This document shows, piece by piece, positions 1 through 5,967 of a stretch of DNA of 6,566 nucleotides. Source of the stretch: an uncultured Eubacteriales bacterium (GTDB lineage Bacteria; Bacillota; Clostridia; Peptostreptococcales; Anaerovoracaceae). Every line of letters begins with the position of its first letter. The stretch's first letter is position 1. The position numbers and the translations under genes were made by a program. The stretch covers positions 1-6,566 of the forward strand of contig CACWYF010000077.1 in NCBI GenBank assembly GCA_902765035.1, in the 5' to 3' direction. The notes beneath the pieces were generated by a model. The model was not told the origin of the DNA. It searched no databases and saw nothing but the letters and a program-made list of their open reading frames with translations.

Positions 1-1
1 A

Positions 2-850
2 AGTCTTGTCCTCGATAGCGACAAATGCATTGATCAGGTCTTCAGGCATTTCCTTATACTTGACGACCTGTCTGTTCTGCGTATAGAAGACACTGTCGAT
101 TTCCTTGCCCTCGTCATCATAAATCATGGAAGAGGTATCTACTGCTGCATAGATATCCTTCGGATCGATGTGAGGTGCAAAAGTGATACATCCTACAGCG
201 TACAGCATGAAGCAGAGAACCACAGCGACTCCGAGGAGCACGCAGTCGCGGAACAGCTTGCCTATGCTGAAAAGGTATGGCTTGTTCTTTACTTTCTTTC
301 CTTTATATTTTACAAATGCGGAACTGTTGTCCGGATCGTAGGCTTTGTTAACCTTGTAGAAAAGCTCGGTCTTCAGCTTTTTCTTATCGATGTTCTTAAC
401 CTTTGCAACTCCGGCAGAAACTGCTGCCTCTGCCTTGTGGAGTTCGGACTTGGCTGCAGAAGCTTTTTTCTTCTTTTTTTTCTTTTTCTTCTTTTTCTTC
501 TTCGCAGCTCCGGTGCCTGCAGGCTTTTTTTCTTCTGAAGGTGATGCCGGTGCTGCTTTGTCTGATGCAGCCTGTTCAGCAGGTGCCGCAGAGGCAGAAG
601 CCGGTGCAGACTTTTCAGCTGATGCCTGGTTTTCTCCAGCTGAAGAAAGGGAAGCCGGAGCAGTATCCTTTATGACTTCCCTGTATTTTGCACCGTAGAA
701 TGTACGTGCAGCTGTCATTTTGGTTGTATCTGCTGTCTCGAGATATGAGTTTATATCTGCTGACAGTTCATCAACAGGAGTTTCGAACTGGGACAGAAAG
801 TCGTCTATTTCGCGCTCGCTGTCAGTTCTCTTATCTCTGTCTGATCTCAT
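2..850 (-). CDS. Class A penicillin-binding protein, N-terminal part (runs off left edge)
   Basis: Bifunctional peptidoglycan synthase of the class A PBP family. It polymerises lipid II with its GT51 domain and would cross-link stem peptides with a transpeptidase domain that lies outside the window. The 283 visible residues show an acidic N-terminus, an Ala/Pro/Ser-rich stretch (about 64-116), 13 consecutive lysines (117-129), a second basic stretch (about 144-202), and one membrane helix (about 203-223, Leu/Val/Cys-rich). An extracytoplasmic segment of the usual PBP layout follows (SSMIYDDEGKEID, then MPEDLINAFVAIEDKT). The last stretch is GT51 motif 1, with E280 in the position of the catalytic glutamate. 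The start is ATG at 850, preceded by AGGAGGG with a 10-base spacing. The cytoplasmic tail of about 200 residues is long for the family. The gene has its own promoter and lies 87 bases behind the pseudo-peptidase gene. The family call rests on motif 1 and the layout; the exact subtype cannot be told. Confidence 0.88.
   Translation of the reverse strand, partial: MRSDRDKRTDSEREIDDFLSQFETPVDELSADINSYLETADTTKMTAARTFYGAKYREVIKDTAPASLSSAGENQASAEKSAPASASAAPAEQAASDKAAPASPSEEKKPAGTGAAKKKKKKKKKKKKKASAAKSELHKAEAAVSAGVAKVKNIDKKKLKTELFYKVNKAYDPDNSSAFVKYKGKKVKNKPYLFSIGKLFRDCVLLGVAVVLCFMLYAVGCITFAPHIDPKDIYAAVDTSSMIYDDEGKEIDSVFYTQNRQVVKYKEMPEDLINAFVAIEDKT
463..503 (-). repeat. 41-base homopurine tract encoding Lys13
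   Basis: On the coding (minus) strand this is an uninterrupted A/G tract flanked by GC and GC. It supplies 13 lysine codons (464-502), mixed AAG and AAA. It contains a run of eight A (474-481) in which the heptamer A AAA AAG stands in the reading frame, which is the classical bacterial slippage sequence. A -1 shift there would meet a TAA at 396-398 about 25 codons later, before the membrane helix. Whether slippage happens is inference. Confidence 0.85.
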
Positions 851-901
851 GTATTCTGTACCCTCCTGACTATCTGTTCTGAAGTGAACATACTTACTGA
901 T

Positions 902-930
902 ATTCTAACACATTGGTCCGGGCCTCTCAA
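902..930 (-). promoter_or_regulatory. Promoter of the PBP gene
   Basis: Read leftwards, a -35 box TTGAGA (930-925), a 17-base spacer and a -10 box TAGAAT (907-902) form a sigma-70/SigA-type promoter. A TG one base upstream of the -10 box (TGT-TAGAAT) makes it an extended -10. The predicted transcript start is near 895, giving a leader of about 45 bases. It lies just after the stop of the upstream gene (938), so the PBP can be expressed separately. Confidence 0.65.
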
Positions 931-937
931 GCTGTAA

Positions 938-2407
938 TCAGAACAGCATATTGCCCTTATATGCGATGTAGCAAAGTATGGAATTGGTGATAATCCGTGC
1001 CTGATCCTTGTTGAGACGCAGGTGTATGATGTCCGCATTTTCATTCTTTGTAGCCAAATATGAACATGGCGTAAAGTAGTTGTCGGATTCTGTTTTGAGC
1101 ACAGTGTTGGCATTGGTCGTGCGGTTTACCTTGTAAAATGTCGTGCGGAAAGTCCTGTAAAGGGAATCCTTCTCATTGAGGAACCGAGGAACCGTTTCGC
1201 CGTCTGTGTAAGTGCATTCAAACAGCTCAGCCGCTGCAGCATTATCATCCGTGATCTTCTGCATGTATTCATCATCATATGCCTGGGTCAGAATGTCGAC
1301 GAGTATCGCTCCGTCAGCTGCACGGACGCCTGTTACCGCGTTGATGCCGTATATGTCACCCTCGGAACGGCCTTCCGGAATGGAATCAGTTGCTTCATAT
1401 TTATATAGACCGCTCTGCAGTGTATACAGAACGTTGGTGAGTTTCTCAGTCGCCTTGCGTGAATACGCTTCCTCCGGCATCAGCTCAGGGTCTTCTATAA
1501 GCTCATATGTATAGGAAAGCTCTTCATAGTCACCGCCGTAAGCCTTGTTCCATGCCTTGATGCGTTTATCGATATACTTGGTGAACGATGGGACGGCATA
1601 TGAGTTGAGCATGATCGTTGCATCCATGGATACAGGGTACATGTCACCGTTGGTGCCGATCTCAAAGTCCGCCAGCTGATAAATGGCCGATTTGCTCTTG
1701 AGCCTTGTGAGCAGGGTGCTCAGTGCGCTGACCGGATCAGGGTACTTGGTGATACCCGTTCCGATGACACCTGAGTCGAGACCGGATATGTGTATCCTGA
1801 CCGCGCTGTCGCAGGATGGCTCATATCGGCCGGCCTTTACGCTGATGGTGCTCTTCTTTCTGGCAAAAGAGGAGTTGGACATGTATGCAGAACTGCCGTA
1901 GTCCATGTAGATGACCTTGGCCTTGCTCTTAAACAGTTTCTTACTGAGATGCTTATATCCGCTGCCGGTGTTCTGCTCATCATTGACGAATACGACTGTC
2001 TTGCGCCCGGCGCTTAGGTCAGTCCCGGCAATCATGGCAGCAGAGGTCAGAAGGTTAAGGTTGTCCTTAACAGTCTCGTAGTTATAACTTGCACATATAA
2101 CGGTAGGGGAAACACTCTTCTTGCGCTCGACGGCTTCGTCTGTGAAAATGATATTTCCCGAATCATCGACTGTATATTCGAGGCCTTTCTCATCCGCCCA
2201 TGAGGTGATGTAGCCCGAGAGCACGCTCTGGTCGGTGAAATAACCGTCTTCGGCTTTAGCCTTTATGTCTTTATAAAATGCACTGTATTCAGATCTGTTC
2301 AGAATATCGGTGCTCCTCGCGCCGTATAATGAGAGCCCTACGGCCATGCAGATAAACAGGATGACACCTGCTACCGGCAGAGGATGTTTTCTGATATAAT
2401 CGATCAT
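938..2407 (-). CDS. Membrane-anchored M20/PepD-like protein, probably catalytically degenerate
   Basis: The 489-residue protein has a short basic N-terminus, one hydrophobic segment (about 11-28, a signal anchor) and a large body predicted outside the membrane. The body follows the order of an aminoacyl-histidine dipeptidase (PepD, M20 family): a start segment with VDDSGNIIF (80-88), a strand where the metal-binding HxD would be (about 102-112), a DEE-like site NDEQNTGSGYKHL (142-154), a lid-type region starting RIHISGLDSG (204-213), then a second half with GINAVTGVRAADGAILVDIL (354-373) resembling the PepD second-lobe strands. The first site reads CASYNYETV with no His-x-Asp. The Asp-Asn segment is also missing, and the last histidine motif near the C-terminus is not seen. 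I infer a pseudoenzyme with a binding or structural role in the envelope. The start at 2407 has a weak AAAGG site and a promoter upstream. Homology is judged by eye, so an unrelated membrane protein remains possible. Confidence 0.5.
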   Translation of the reverse strand: MIDYIRKHPLPVAGVILFICMAVGLSLYGARSTDILNRSEYSAFYKDIKAKAEDGYFTDQSVLSGYITSWADEKGLEYTVDDSGNIIFTDEAVERKKSVSPTVICASYNYETVKDNLNLLTSAAMIAGTDLSAGRKTVVFVNDEQNTGSGYKHLSKKLFKSKAKVIYMDYGSSAYMSNSSFARKKSTISVKAGRYEPSCDSAVRIHISGLDSGVIGTGITKYPDPVSALSTLLTRLKSKSAIYQLADFEIGTNGDMYPVSMDATIMLNSYAVPSFTKYIDKRIKAWNKAYGGDYEELSYTYELIEDPELMPEEAYSRKATEKLTNVLYTLQSGLYKYEATDSIPEGRSEGDIYGINAVTGVRAADGAILVDILTQAYDDEYMQKITDDNAAAAELFECTYTDGETVPRFLNEKDSLYRTFRTTFYKVNRTTNANTVLKTESDNYFTPCSYLATKNENADIIHLRLNKDQARIITNSILCYIAYKGNMLF

Positions 2408-2441
2408 AACACTTGCCTTTCATTAAAAAAGTCACCGAAAC

Positions 2442-2469
2442 ATTATACTATGCAAATGTGATGAGTTAA
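2442..2469 (-). promoter_or_regulatory. Candidate promoter of the M20/PepD-like gene
   Basis: Read leftwards, a perfect -10 box TATAAT (2447-2442) is preceded by a 16-base spacer and a weak -35, TTAACT (2469-2464, four of six). The predicted start is near 2435, leaving a leader of about 28 bases before the ATG at 2407. It faces away from the rpmB promoter, and its -35 box touches the inverted repeat at 2469-2486. Confidence 0.5.
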
Positions 2470-2486
2470 AGAACAAAAAAGTTCTT
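2469..2486. promoter_or_regulatory. Inverted repeat between divergent promoters, operator-like
   Basis: AAGAAC (2469-2474), six A (2475-2480) and GTTCTT (2481-2486) form a perfect 6+6 inverted repeat. It spans the gap between the two divergent -35 boxes and overlaps the end of each. Position and symmetry fit a dimeric repressor site, but the regulator is unknown. It could also be a chance feature of an A-rich spacer. Confidence 0.4.
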
Positions 2487-2514
2487 GCATTGGCTTATAC
2501 CGTTGTGGTATATT
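2485..2514 (+). promoter_or_regulatory. Promoter of rpmB
   Basis: The -35 box is TTGCAT (2485-2490, three of six), the spacer is 18 bases, and the -10 box is TATATT (2509-2514, five of six) with a TG one base upstream (2506-2507), an extended -10. The transcript would start near 2521, giving a leader of about 50 bases. An alternative -10, TATTAT at 2511-2516, would need a 20-base spacer. Confidence 0.55.
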
Positions 2515-2522
2515 ATTCGAGC

Positions 2523-2539
2523 GTGTGAAAAAAACACAC
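2523..2539 (+). other. Small hairpin at the 5' end of the rpmB leader
   Basis: GTGTG (2523-2527), a loop of seven A and CACAC (2535-2539) form a 5-bp hairpin almost at the predicted transcript start. It may protect the 5' end of the message or take part in feedback control by L28. Neither is shown by the sequence, and the stem is short. Confidence 0.35.
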
Positions 2540-2556
2540 ATTAATTCCAACAATGA

Positions 2557-2562
2557 AGGAGG
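2557..2562 (+). promoter_or_regulatory. Ribosome binding site fixing the rpmB start
   Basis: A perfect AGGAGG lies 8 bases before the ATG at 2571. An in-frame ATG at 2553 sits just ahead of this site and would translate through it, so 2571 is the true start. It also gives the usual L28 N-terminus, MSRKCEVCGKG. Confidence 0.9.
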
Positions 2563-2570
2563 TGCGGCAA

Positions 2571-2762
2571 ATGTCCAGAAAATGTGAAGTATGCGGCAAG
2601 GGTCAGACTTCTGGCAATGCAGTTTCTCACTCTAATATCCATACAAGAAGAAAATGGAACGCTAATATCCAGACTGTAAGGATCAACGACAACGGCAGAG
2701 TAAGAAAAGCATCCGTATGCACAAGCTGCCTCAGATCGGGCAAGGTCAACCGTGCCGTCTGA
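2571..2762 (+). CDS. rpmB: 50S ribosomal protein L28
   Basis: This is a structural protein of the large ribosomal subunit. The 63 residues match the full length usual for bacterial L28. They show the L28 signature MSRKCEVCGKG, then SHSNIHTRRKWNANIQ (19-34) and a C-terminal SVCTSCLRSGKVNR. Two Cys pairs, C5/C8 and C50/C53, mark the zinc-binding version of L28. In many bacteria this version is swapped for a cysteine-free paralogue under zinc shortage (family knowledge). The gene has its own promoter, an optimal ribosome binding site and a strong terminator 16 bases after the stop, so it is largely monocistronic. It is transcribed away from the M20-like gene. Confidence 0.96.
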   Translation: MSRKCEVCGKGQTSGNAVSHSNIHTRRKWNANIQTVRINDNGRVRKASVCTSCLRSGKVNRAV

Positions 2763-2778
2763 TAGCATATCGAACCGG

Positions 2779-2808
2779 AAGTCTTAAGCATTGCGCTTAA
2801 GGCTTTTT
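2779..2808 (+). terminator. Intrinsic terminator after rpmB
   Basis: GTCTTAAGC (2781-2789) pairs with GCTTAAGGC (2795-2803) as a 9-bp stem with one G-T wobble around a five-base loop. Two more A-T pairs can form at the base (2779-2780 with 2804-2805). A run of five T (2804-2808) follows. This is a standard Rho-independent terminator that should end or reduce transcription into the asp23-like gene. Confidence 0.85.
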
Positions 2809-2823
2809 GCTTTAAAGGGAAAA

Positions 2824-2833
2824 TTCCCGGGAA
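2824..2833. repeat. Perfect palindrome TTCCCGGGAA in front of the asp23-like gene
   Basis: This 10-base perfect palindrome ends 8 bases before the ATG at 2842. It covers the place where a ribosome binding site would be expected. The preceding GGGAAAA (2817-2823) can pair with the same TTCCC, so the region has alternative foldings. No good Shine-Dalgarno sequence is seen. A role as operator or translation control is speculative. Confidence 0.35.
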
Positions 2834-2841
2834 CACATCTT

Positions 2842-3264
2842 ATGTCTGTAATTCTCAGAAACGACTACGGCGCTATTGCTGTAAACAAGGGCGTAATAGA
2901 AAGGATGATAATCGACGATCTTCTTGACATGGGAGACGACATCATCCTGTGCAGCAAGAAGGGCAAGCCTATCAAGGACAAGCCTGCGAGGTTCTATGAC
3001 CCGTCGAGGTTCACGGACCCTGATTATTTTGATGCGCTCGAAGTGTATGAGAAGAAGCAGCACGTGAGAGTAAAGGTGTTCATTATCACCACTTTCGGAA
3101 GCAGCATATCCAAACTGACTGAAGAGATATTCAGACGCATCGAAAATGATTTTGCCATCCTGAAGCTGAACAATCCGGGGATCATTACGGTCAACATCAA
3201 GGGCGTCATGTCGGATGATCAGATAGTAAGGAGAAACATCGAGGTAATCAGGAAGAATGTCTGA
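2842..3264 (+). CDS. Asp23/Gls24-family protein (YloU-like)
   Basis: A 140-residue soluble protein with no signal peptide or membrane segment. The Asp23/Gls24 (DUF322) pattern is seen as YGAIAVNKGVIERMIIDDLL near the N-terminus (9-28), a strand VRVKVFIITTFGSSISKL (75-92), an amphipathic helix about 91-107, and a closing strand with GIITVNIKGV (113-122). The linker between helix and strand (about 38-70) is longer and more charged than usual for the family. Members are small cytoplasmic proteins linked to envelope stress or to fatty-acid kinase; the exact role is not settled. It starts at ATG 2842 with no clear Shine-Dalgarno sequence. The frame also opens upstream at TTG 2791, but that codon lies in the rpmB terminator loop. 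The gene overlaps recG by 8 bases, suggesting coupled translation. No clear promoter is seen after the terminator, so expression may rely on read-through. Confidence 0.68.
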   Translation: MSVILRNDYGAIAVNKGVIERMIIDDLLDMGDDIILCSKKGKPIKDKPARFYDPSRFTDPDYFDALEVYEKKQHVRVKVFIITTFGSSISKLTEEIFRRIENDFAILKLNNPGIITVNIKGVMSDDQIVRRNIEVIRKNV

Positions 3265-5296
3265 CAGGCTCCGGCTTAGCGATGATGTTTCAAGAATAAA
3301 AGGAATAGGCGGCAGGAAGAAGGAGACGCTCGCTGAGGCAGGCATCAATACCATTGACGATCTTCTTGCATATTATCCTGTCAGGTATAAAGACAGGAGG
3401 AACCTAGTACCAGCAGCCCGGGCCCAGGAGGACCGGGATTCTTTGGTTTGCGGAGAACTTATCCGGATGAACGTGAGATCTTTCGGCGGCAGGAGGCCAA
3501 TGGTCGAGTGTGTGCTGAGAGATGAAAGCACGGTGTTCAGCGCAGTATTCTTCAACATGCCATACCTCAGGAAGACGCTTAAGACAGGTGCACAGTACGT
3601 CCTCTTCGGGCGGATGAGACTGAGAAACGGCATGAGGGTGTGGACCAATCCTGAAATGTCCCAGCTCGGAAGTGACAGGGACGCAAGAGGCATCATCCCT
3701 GTATACAGAAATGTACCGGGCATCACCGGAACCAACTTTACAAAGTGGATAAGGACGGCTCTTGAGAGTGCGGACGTGGACGAGGACTGGATCGGCAGCA
3801 GGACGACAGCTGACCGGAGACTGTGCGGGAGAGGTTTTGCCCTGCGCAGCATCCATTTCCCTGAAAGCGAGCAGCACTACAAGACTGCAAGATACAGGCT
3901 TGTATACGAGCAGCTCCTGATGTACCAGCTGGCCATCAGGATGAGCAGACAGAAGATAGAGTCGGCATCAGAGGATGCGTCGATAGAGCCGAAGTCCATC
4001 GATACATTCATAAACAGTCTTCCTTTCACCCTGACAGACGGACAGCTCAGCTGCATAAGGGAGATCGAAGGAGACCTGATATCACCGAGGCCGATGAACA
4101 GACTGGTGCAGGGCGATGTCGGGTGCGGCAAGACTGTCGTTGCTGAGGCTGCGATGTACAAATGCGTCCTCAGCGGGCATCAGGCTGCAATGATGGCTCC
4201 GACGGAGATCCTCGCAAGACAGCATTATGAGAGACTGAGAGCGGATTTTGCACCGTTCGGAATCAGGGTCTGCCTGCTTATAAGCGGGATGAAGGCGGCT
4301 GAGAGGAGAGAGACTCTCGAAGAGATCGCCTCAGGCGGGGCGGATATCATCGTCGGTACTCATGCGGTCATCCAGAAGGATGTGGAGTTCGGTGACCTCG
4401 CGCTGGTCGTAACTGACGAGCAGCACAGGTTCGGCGTCAATCAGCGCAAAACGCTGGTCCGCAAGGGCCGCGGCGTCAACGTACTGGTCATGTCGGCTAC
4501 TCCTATCCCTAGGACTATGGCGGCGACAGTGTTCGGCGACATGGATTTCAGCATCATAAGGACCCGTCCGGAAGGCAGACGCGAGATCATCACAAGAGCA
4601 TTCGATAAGACCAGCAGGGAGAGAGCATACAGGATAGTCAGAGACGAGCTTGACAAGGGCAATCTGGCATATATAATCGCACCGAGCATAGACAGCGAGG
4701 ATGAAGACCTGTCATCTGTGATGCAGCTCTTCGAAGAGATAAAACGGAGATACCCGGATCACAGGGCGGAGCTGCTGCACGGGCGGCTCGGCAAGGAGGA
4801 GAAGGAATCCATAATGGAGGACTTCCGGTCACACAGGGTGCACATCCTTGTTGCGACAGTCGTAATAGAAGTCGGGATCGACGTGCCTGACGCCACAGTC
4901 ATAGTGATCGAGAATTCCGAGAGATTCGGTCTTGCACAGCTGCATCAGCTGAGGGGCAGAGTCGGAAGAAGCGAAAAGCAGTCCTACTGCTGCCTCATAA
5001 ACTACAGCAGATCAGAAACCGCTGTAGCCAGGGCAAAGGCAATGGCTGAAATAAGCGACGGATTCGAGATCAGTGAGGTCGATTACAGGCTGAGAGGTCC
5101 CGGAGATGTGATGGGTACGATGCAGTCAGGCAATTACAGCAGGGACATACTTGCGCTGTGCAGGTATACGGATATACTTGAAGCGGCGATACAGGATGCC
5201 GACCGGATCATGGAGGAACCGGACGGGACTGATCTGAGGCATGTTGAGGAATACATGCTGGCGGCCGCAGAGACTGATAATTCAGATATATTATGA
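3257..5296 (+). CDS. recG: ATP-dependent DNA helicase RecG
   Basis: Superfamily 2 double-stranded DNA translocase that remodels stalled replication forks and branch-migrates Holliday junctions. The 679 residues are full length. In order they show an N-terminal helical part with GIGGRKKETLAEAGI (16-30), a wedge/OB domain (about 60-160), Walker A GDVGCGKT (286-293), motif Ia MAPTEILARQH, the DEQH box (387-390), motif III SATPIPRT (413-420), motif VI with QLHQLRGRVGR (561-571), and the RecG-specific C-terminal region with RGPGD (613-617) and GTMQSG (620-625). In the last motif most RecG proteins have GTRQSG; here the Arg is Met622, while Gln623 is kept. ATG 3257 overlaps the previous stop. GAGGT at 3241-3245 is its likely ribosome binding site. 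Confidence 0.97.
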   Translation: MSDRLRLSDDVSRIKGIGGRKKETLAEAGINTIDDLLAYYPVRYKDRRNLVPAARAQEDRDSLVCGELIRMNVRSFGGRRPMVECVLRDESTVFSAVFFNMPYLRKTLKTGAQYVLFGRMRLRNGMRVWTNPEMSQLGSDRDARGIIPVYRNVPGITGTNFTKWIRTALESADVDEDWIGSRTTADRRLCGRGFALRSIHFPESEQHYKTARYRLVYEQLLMYQLAIRMSRQKIESASEDASIEPKSIDTFINSLPFTLTDGQLSCIREIEGDLISPRPMNRLVQGDVGCGKTVVAEAAMYKCVLSGHQAAMMAPTEILARQHYERLRADFAPFGIRVCLLISGMKAAERRETLEEIASGGADIIVGTHAVIQKDVEFGDLALVVTDEQHRFGVNQRKTLVRKGRGVNVLVMSATPIPRTMAATVFGDMDFSIIRTRPEGRREIITRAFDKTSRERAYRIVRDELDKGNLAYIIAPSIDSEDEDLSSVMQLFEEIKRRYPDHRAELLHGRLGKEEKESIMEDFRSHRVHILVATVVIEVGIDVPDATVIVIENSERFGLAQLHQLRGRVGRSEKQSYCCLINYSRSETAVARAKAMAEISDGFEISEVDYRLRGPGDVMGTMQSGNYSRDILALCRYTDILEAAIQDADRIMEEPDGTDLRHVEEYMLAAAETDNSDIL

Positions 5297-5413
5297 GATA
5301 TGTTCCATTCGGTCGAGTCCTCGGACGCTGGATAGCATGAAGGCGTCCTGCGGGATTCTCCCTCAGTGAACAAATCTCATACATGGGTAAAACGTAATAA
5401 AAGAAGGAGAAAA
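5297..5413 (+). other. recG-rsmD intergenic region with a two-tier stem-loop (5315-5358)
   Basis: The 117-base gap holds no gene that I can support. An inner stem GGACGCT (5323-5329) with GGCGTCC (5342-5348), ending in one T-G wobble, closes a 12-base loop. An outer stem, GAGTCC (5315-5320) with GGATTC (5353-5358), encloses it. No T-run follows, so it is not an ordinary terminator. It may be an attenuator, a processing site or a leader structure for rsmD. A competing small hairpin, GGGA (5352-5355) with TCCC (5359-5362), overlaps the outer stem, so two alternative foldings are possible. Confidence 0.4.
5404..5409 (+). promoter_or_regulatory. Ribosome binding site fixing the rsmD start
   Basis: AAGGAG lies 4 bases before ATG 5414, a somewhat short spacing. 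The frame is also open back to a GTG at 5366. That would add 16 basic residues, through which this site would be translated, so 5414 is preferred. Confidence 0.8.
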
Positions 5414-5953
5414 ATGAAGATCACTTCGGGCGATTATAAATACAGGAATATTGAGGTGCCTAAGGGTATCAGGCCGACGACTGAAAAGGTCAGAGAGGCT
5501 GTGTTCAGCATGATAAGGGAGTGGATACCGGGCGCTGCAGTGTGCGATCTCTTTGCGGGAAGTGGTGCCATGGGGCTTGAAGCGCTCTCTAGAGGAGCGG
5601 ATAAATGCTGGTTCTCTGAGCTGAACAGGCAGAATTTCAGGATCCTGCTCGGCAATATCGATAACTGTAAAGCGGGAGAGAAGTCTGTTCCGATGAACTG
5701 CGACTTCAAGACCGCTCTTGCAAGGATCGATACCACACTGGATGTCGTGATCATGGATCCGCCGTATGATCAGCTGGATTATTACCCGCAGGCCATGGAA
5801 ATACTGCAGGAGAGAGGCCTTCTCAACGAGGGAAGCGTCGTTGTGGCGGAGCATCTTTACGATAATCCGTTACAGGAAAAATACGGCGGTCTGACCAGGA
5901 TCAAGGAGAAAAAGTACGGATCCATTGGCGTGGATGTATATATTTTCGAATGA
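5414..5953 (+). CDS. rsmD: 16S rRNA (guanine(966)-N(2))-methyltransferase RsmD
   Basis: A SAM-dependent Rossmann-fold methyltransferase that modifies G966 (E. coli numbering) of 16S rRNA during 30S assembly. The 179 residues are close to the usual length. The family signatures are the N-terminal MKITSGDYKYRNIEVP, the RPTTEKVREAVF segment (20-31), SAM-binding motif I DLFAGSGAMGLEALSRGA (45-62), the acidic residue of motif II in FSELNRQNF (67-75) and the catalytic motif IV DPPY (115-118). The C-terminus KKYGSIGVDVYIFE is also typical. It lies between recG and coaD; rsmD next to coaD is a common pairing. Transcription probably comes from upstream through the structured recG-rsmD gap. Confidence 0.95.
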   Translation: MKITSGDYKYRNIEVPKGIRPTTEKVREAVFSMIREWIPGAAVCDLFAGSGAMGLEALSRGADKCWFSELNRQNFRILLGNIDNCKAGEKSVPMNCDFKTALARIDTTLDVVIMDPPYDQLDYYPQAMEILQERGLLNEGSVVVAEHLYDNPLQEKYGGLTRIKEKKYGSIGVDVYIFE

Positions 5954-5967
5954 TATTTCAGTGATTA

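Noticed and set aside
390..698. Plus-strand frame with a 13-Phe run
   Set aside because: It is the antisense shadow of the Lys13 tract of the PBP gene; the minus frame has the ribosome binding site, promoter and recognisable GT51 motif.
931..947. Stem GCTGT/ACAGC around the stop of the M20-like gene as a terminator
   Set aside because: It has only five base pairs and no T-run on the minus strand downstream; read-through into the PBP gene is possible.
2471..2484. LexA (SOS) box at GAACAAAAAAGTTC
   Set aside because: The half-site spacing is six bases, whereas the Gram-positive LexA box has four, and neither adjacent gene is a typical SOS gene.
2553..2570. Earlier in-frame ATG for rpmB
   Set aside because: The AGGAGG lies downstream of it and directly serves ATG 2571, which gives the standard L28 N-terminus.
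2791..2841. TTG start extending the asp23-like gene upstream
   Set aside because: The codon sits in the loop of the rpmB terminator and has no ribosome binding site.
2812..3354. 180-codon minus-strand frame opposite the asp23-like gene and recG start
   Set aside because: It has no recognisable domain and spans two well-supported plus-strand genes, so it is a shadow.
3373..3877. Two overlapping minus-strand frames of about 158 codons inside recG
   Set aside because: They are antisense to the conserved RecG wedge domain and show no family features.
5366..5413. GTG start extending rsmD by 16 residues
   Set aside because: The extra residues are a basic string without family similarity, and AAGGAG sits just before ATG 5414.
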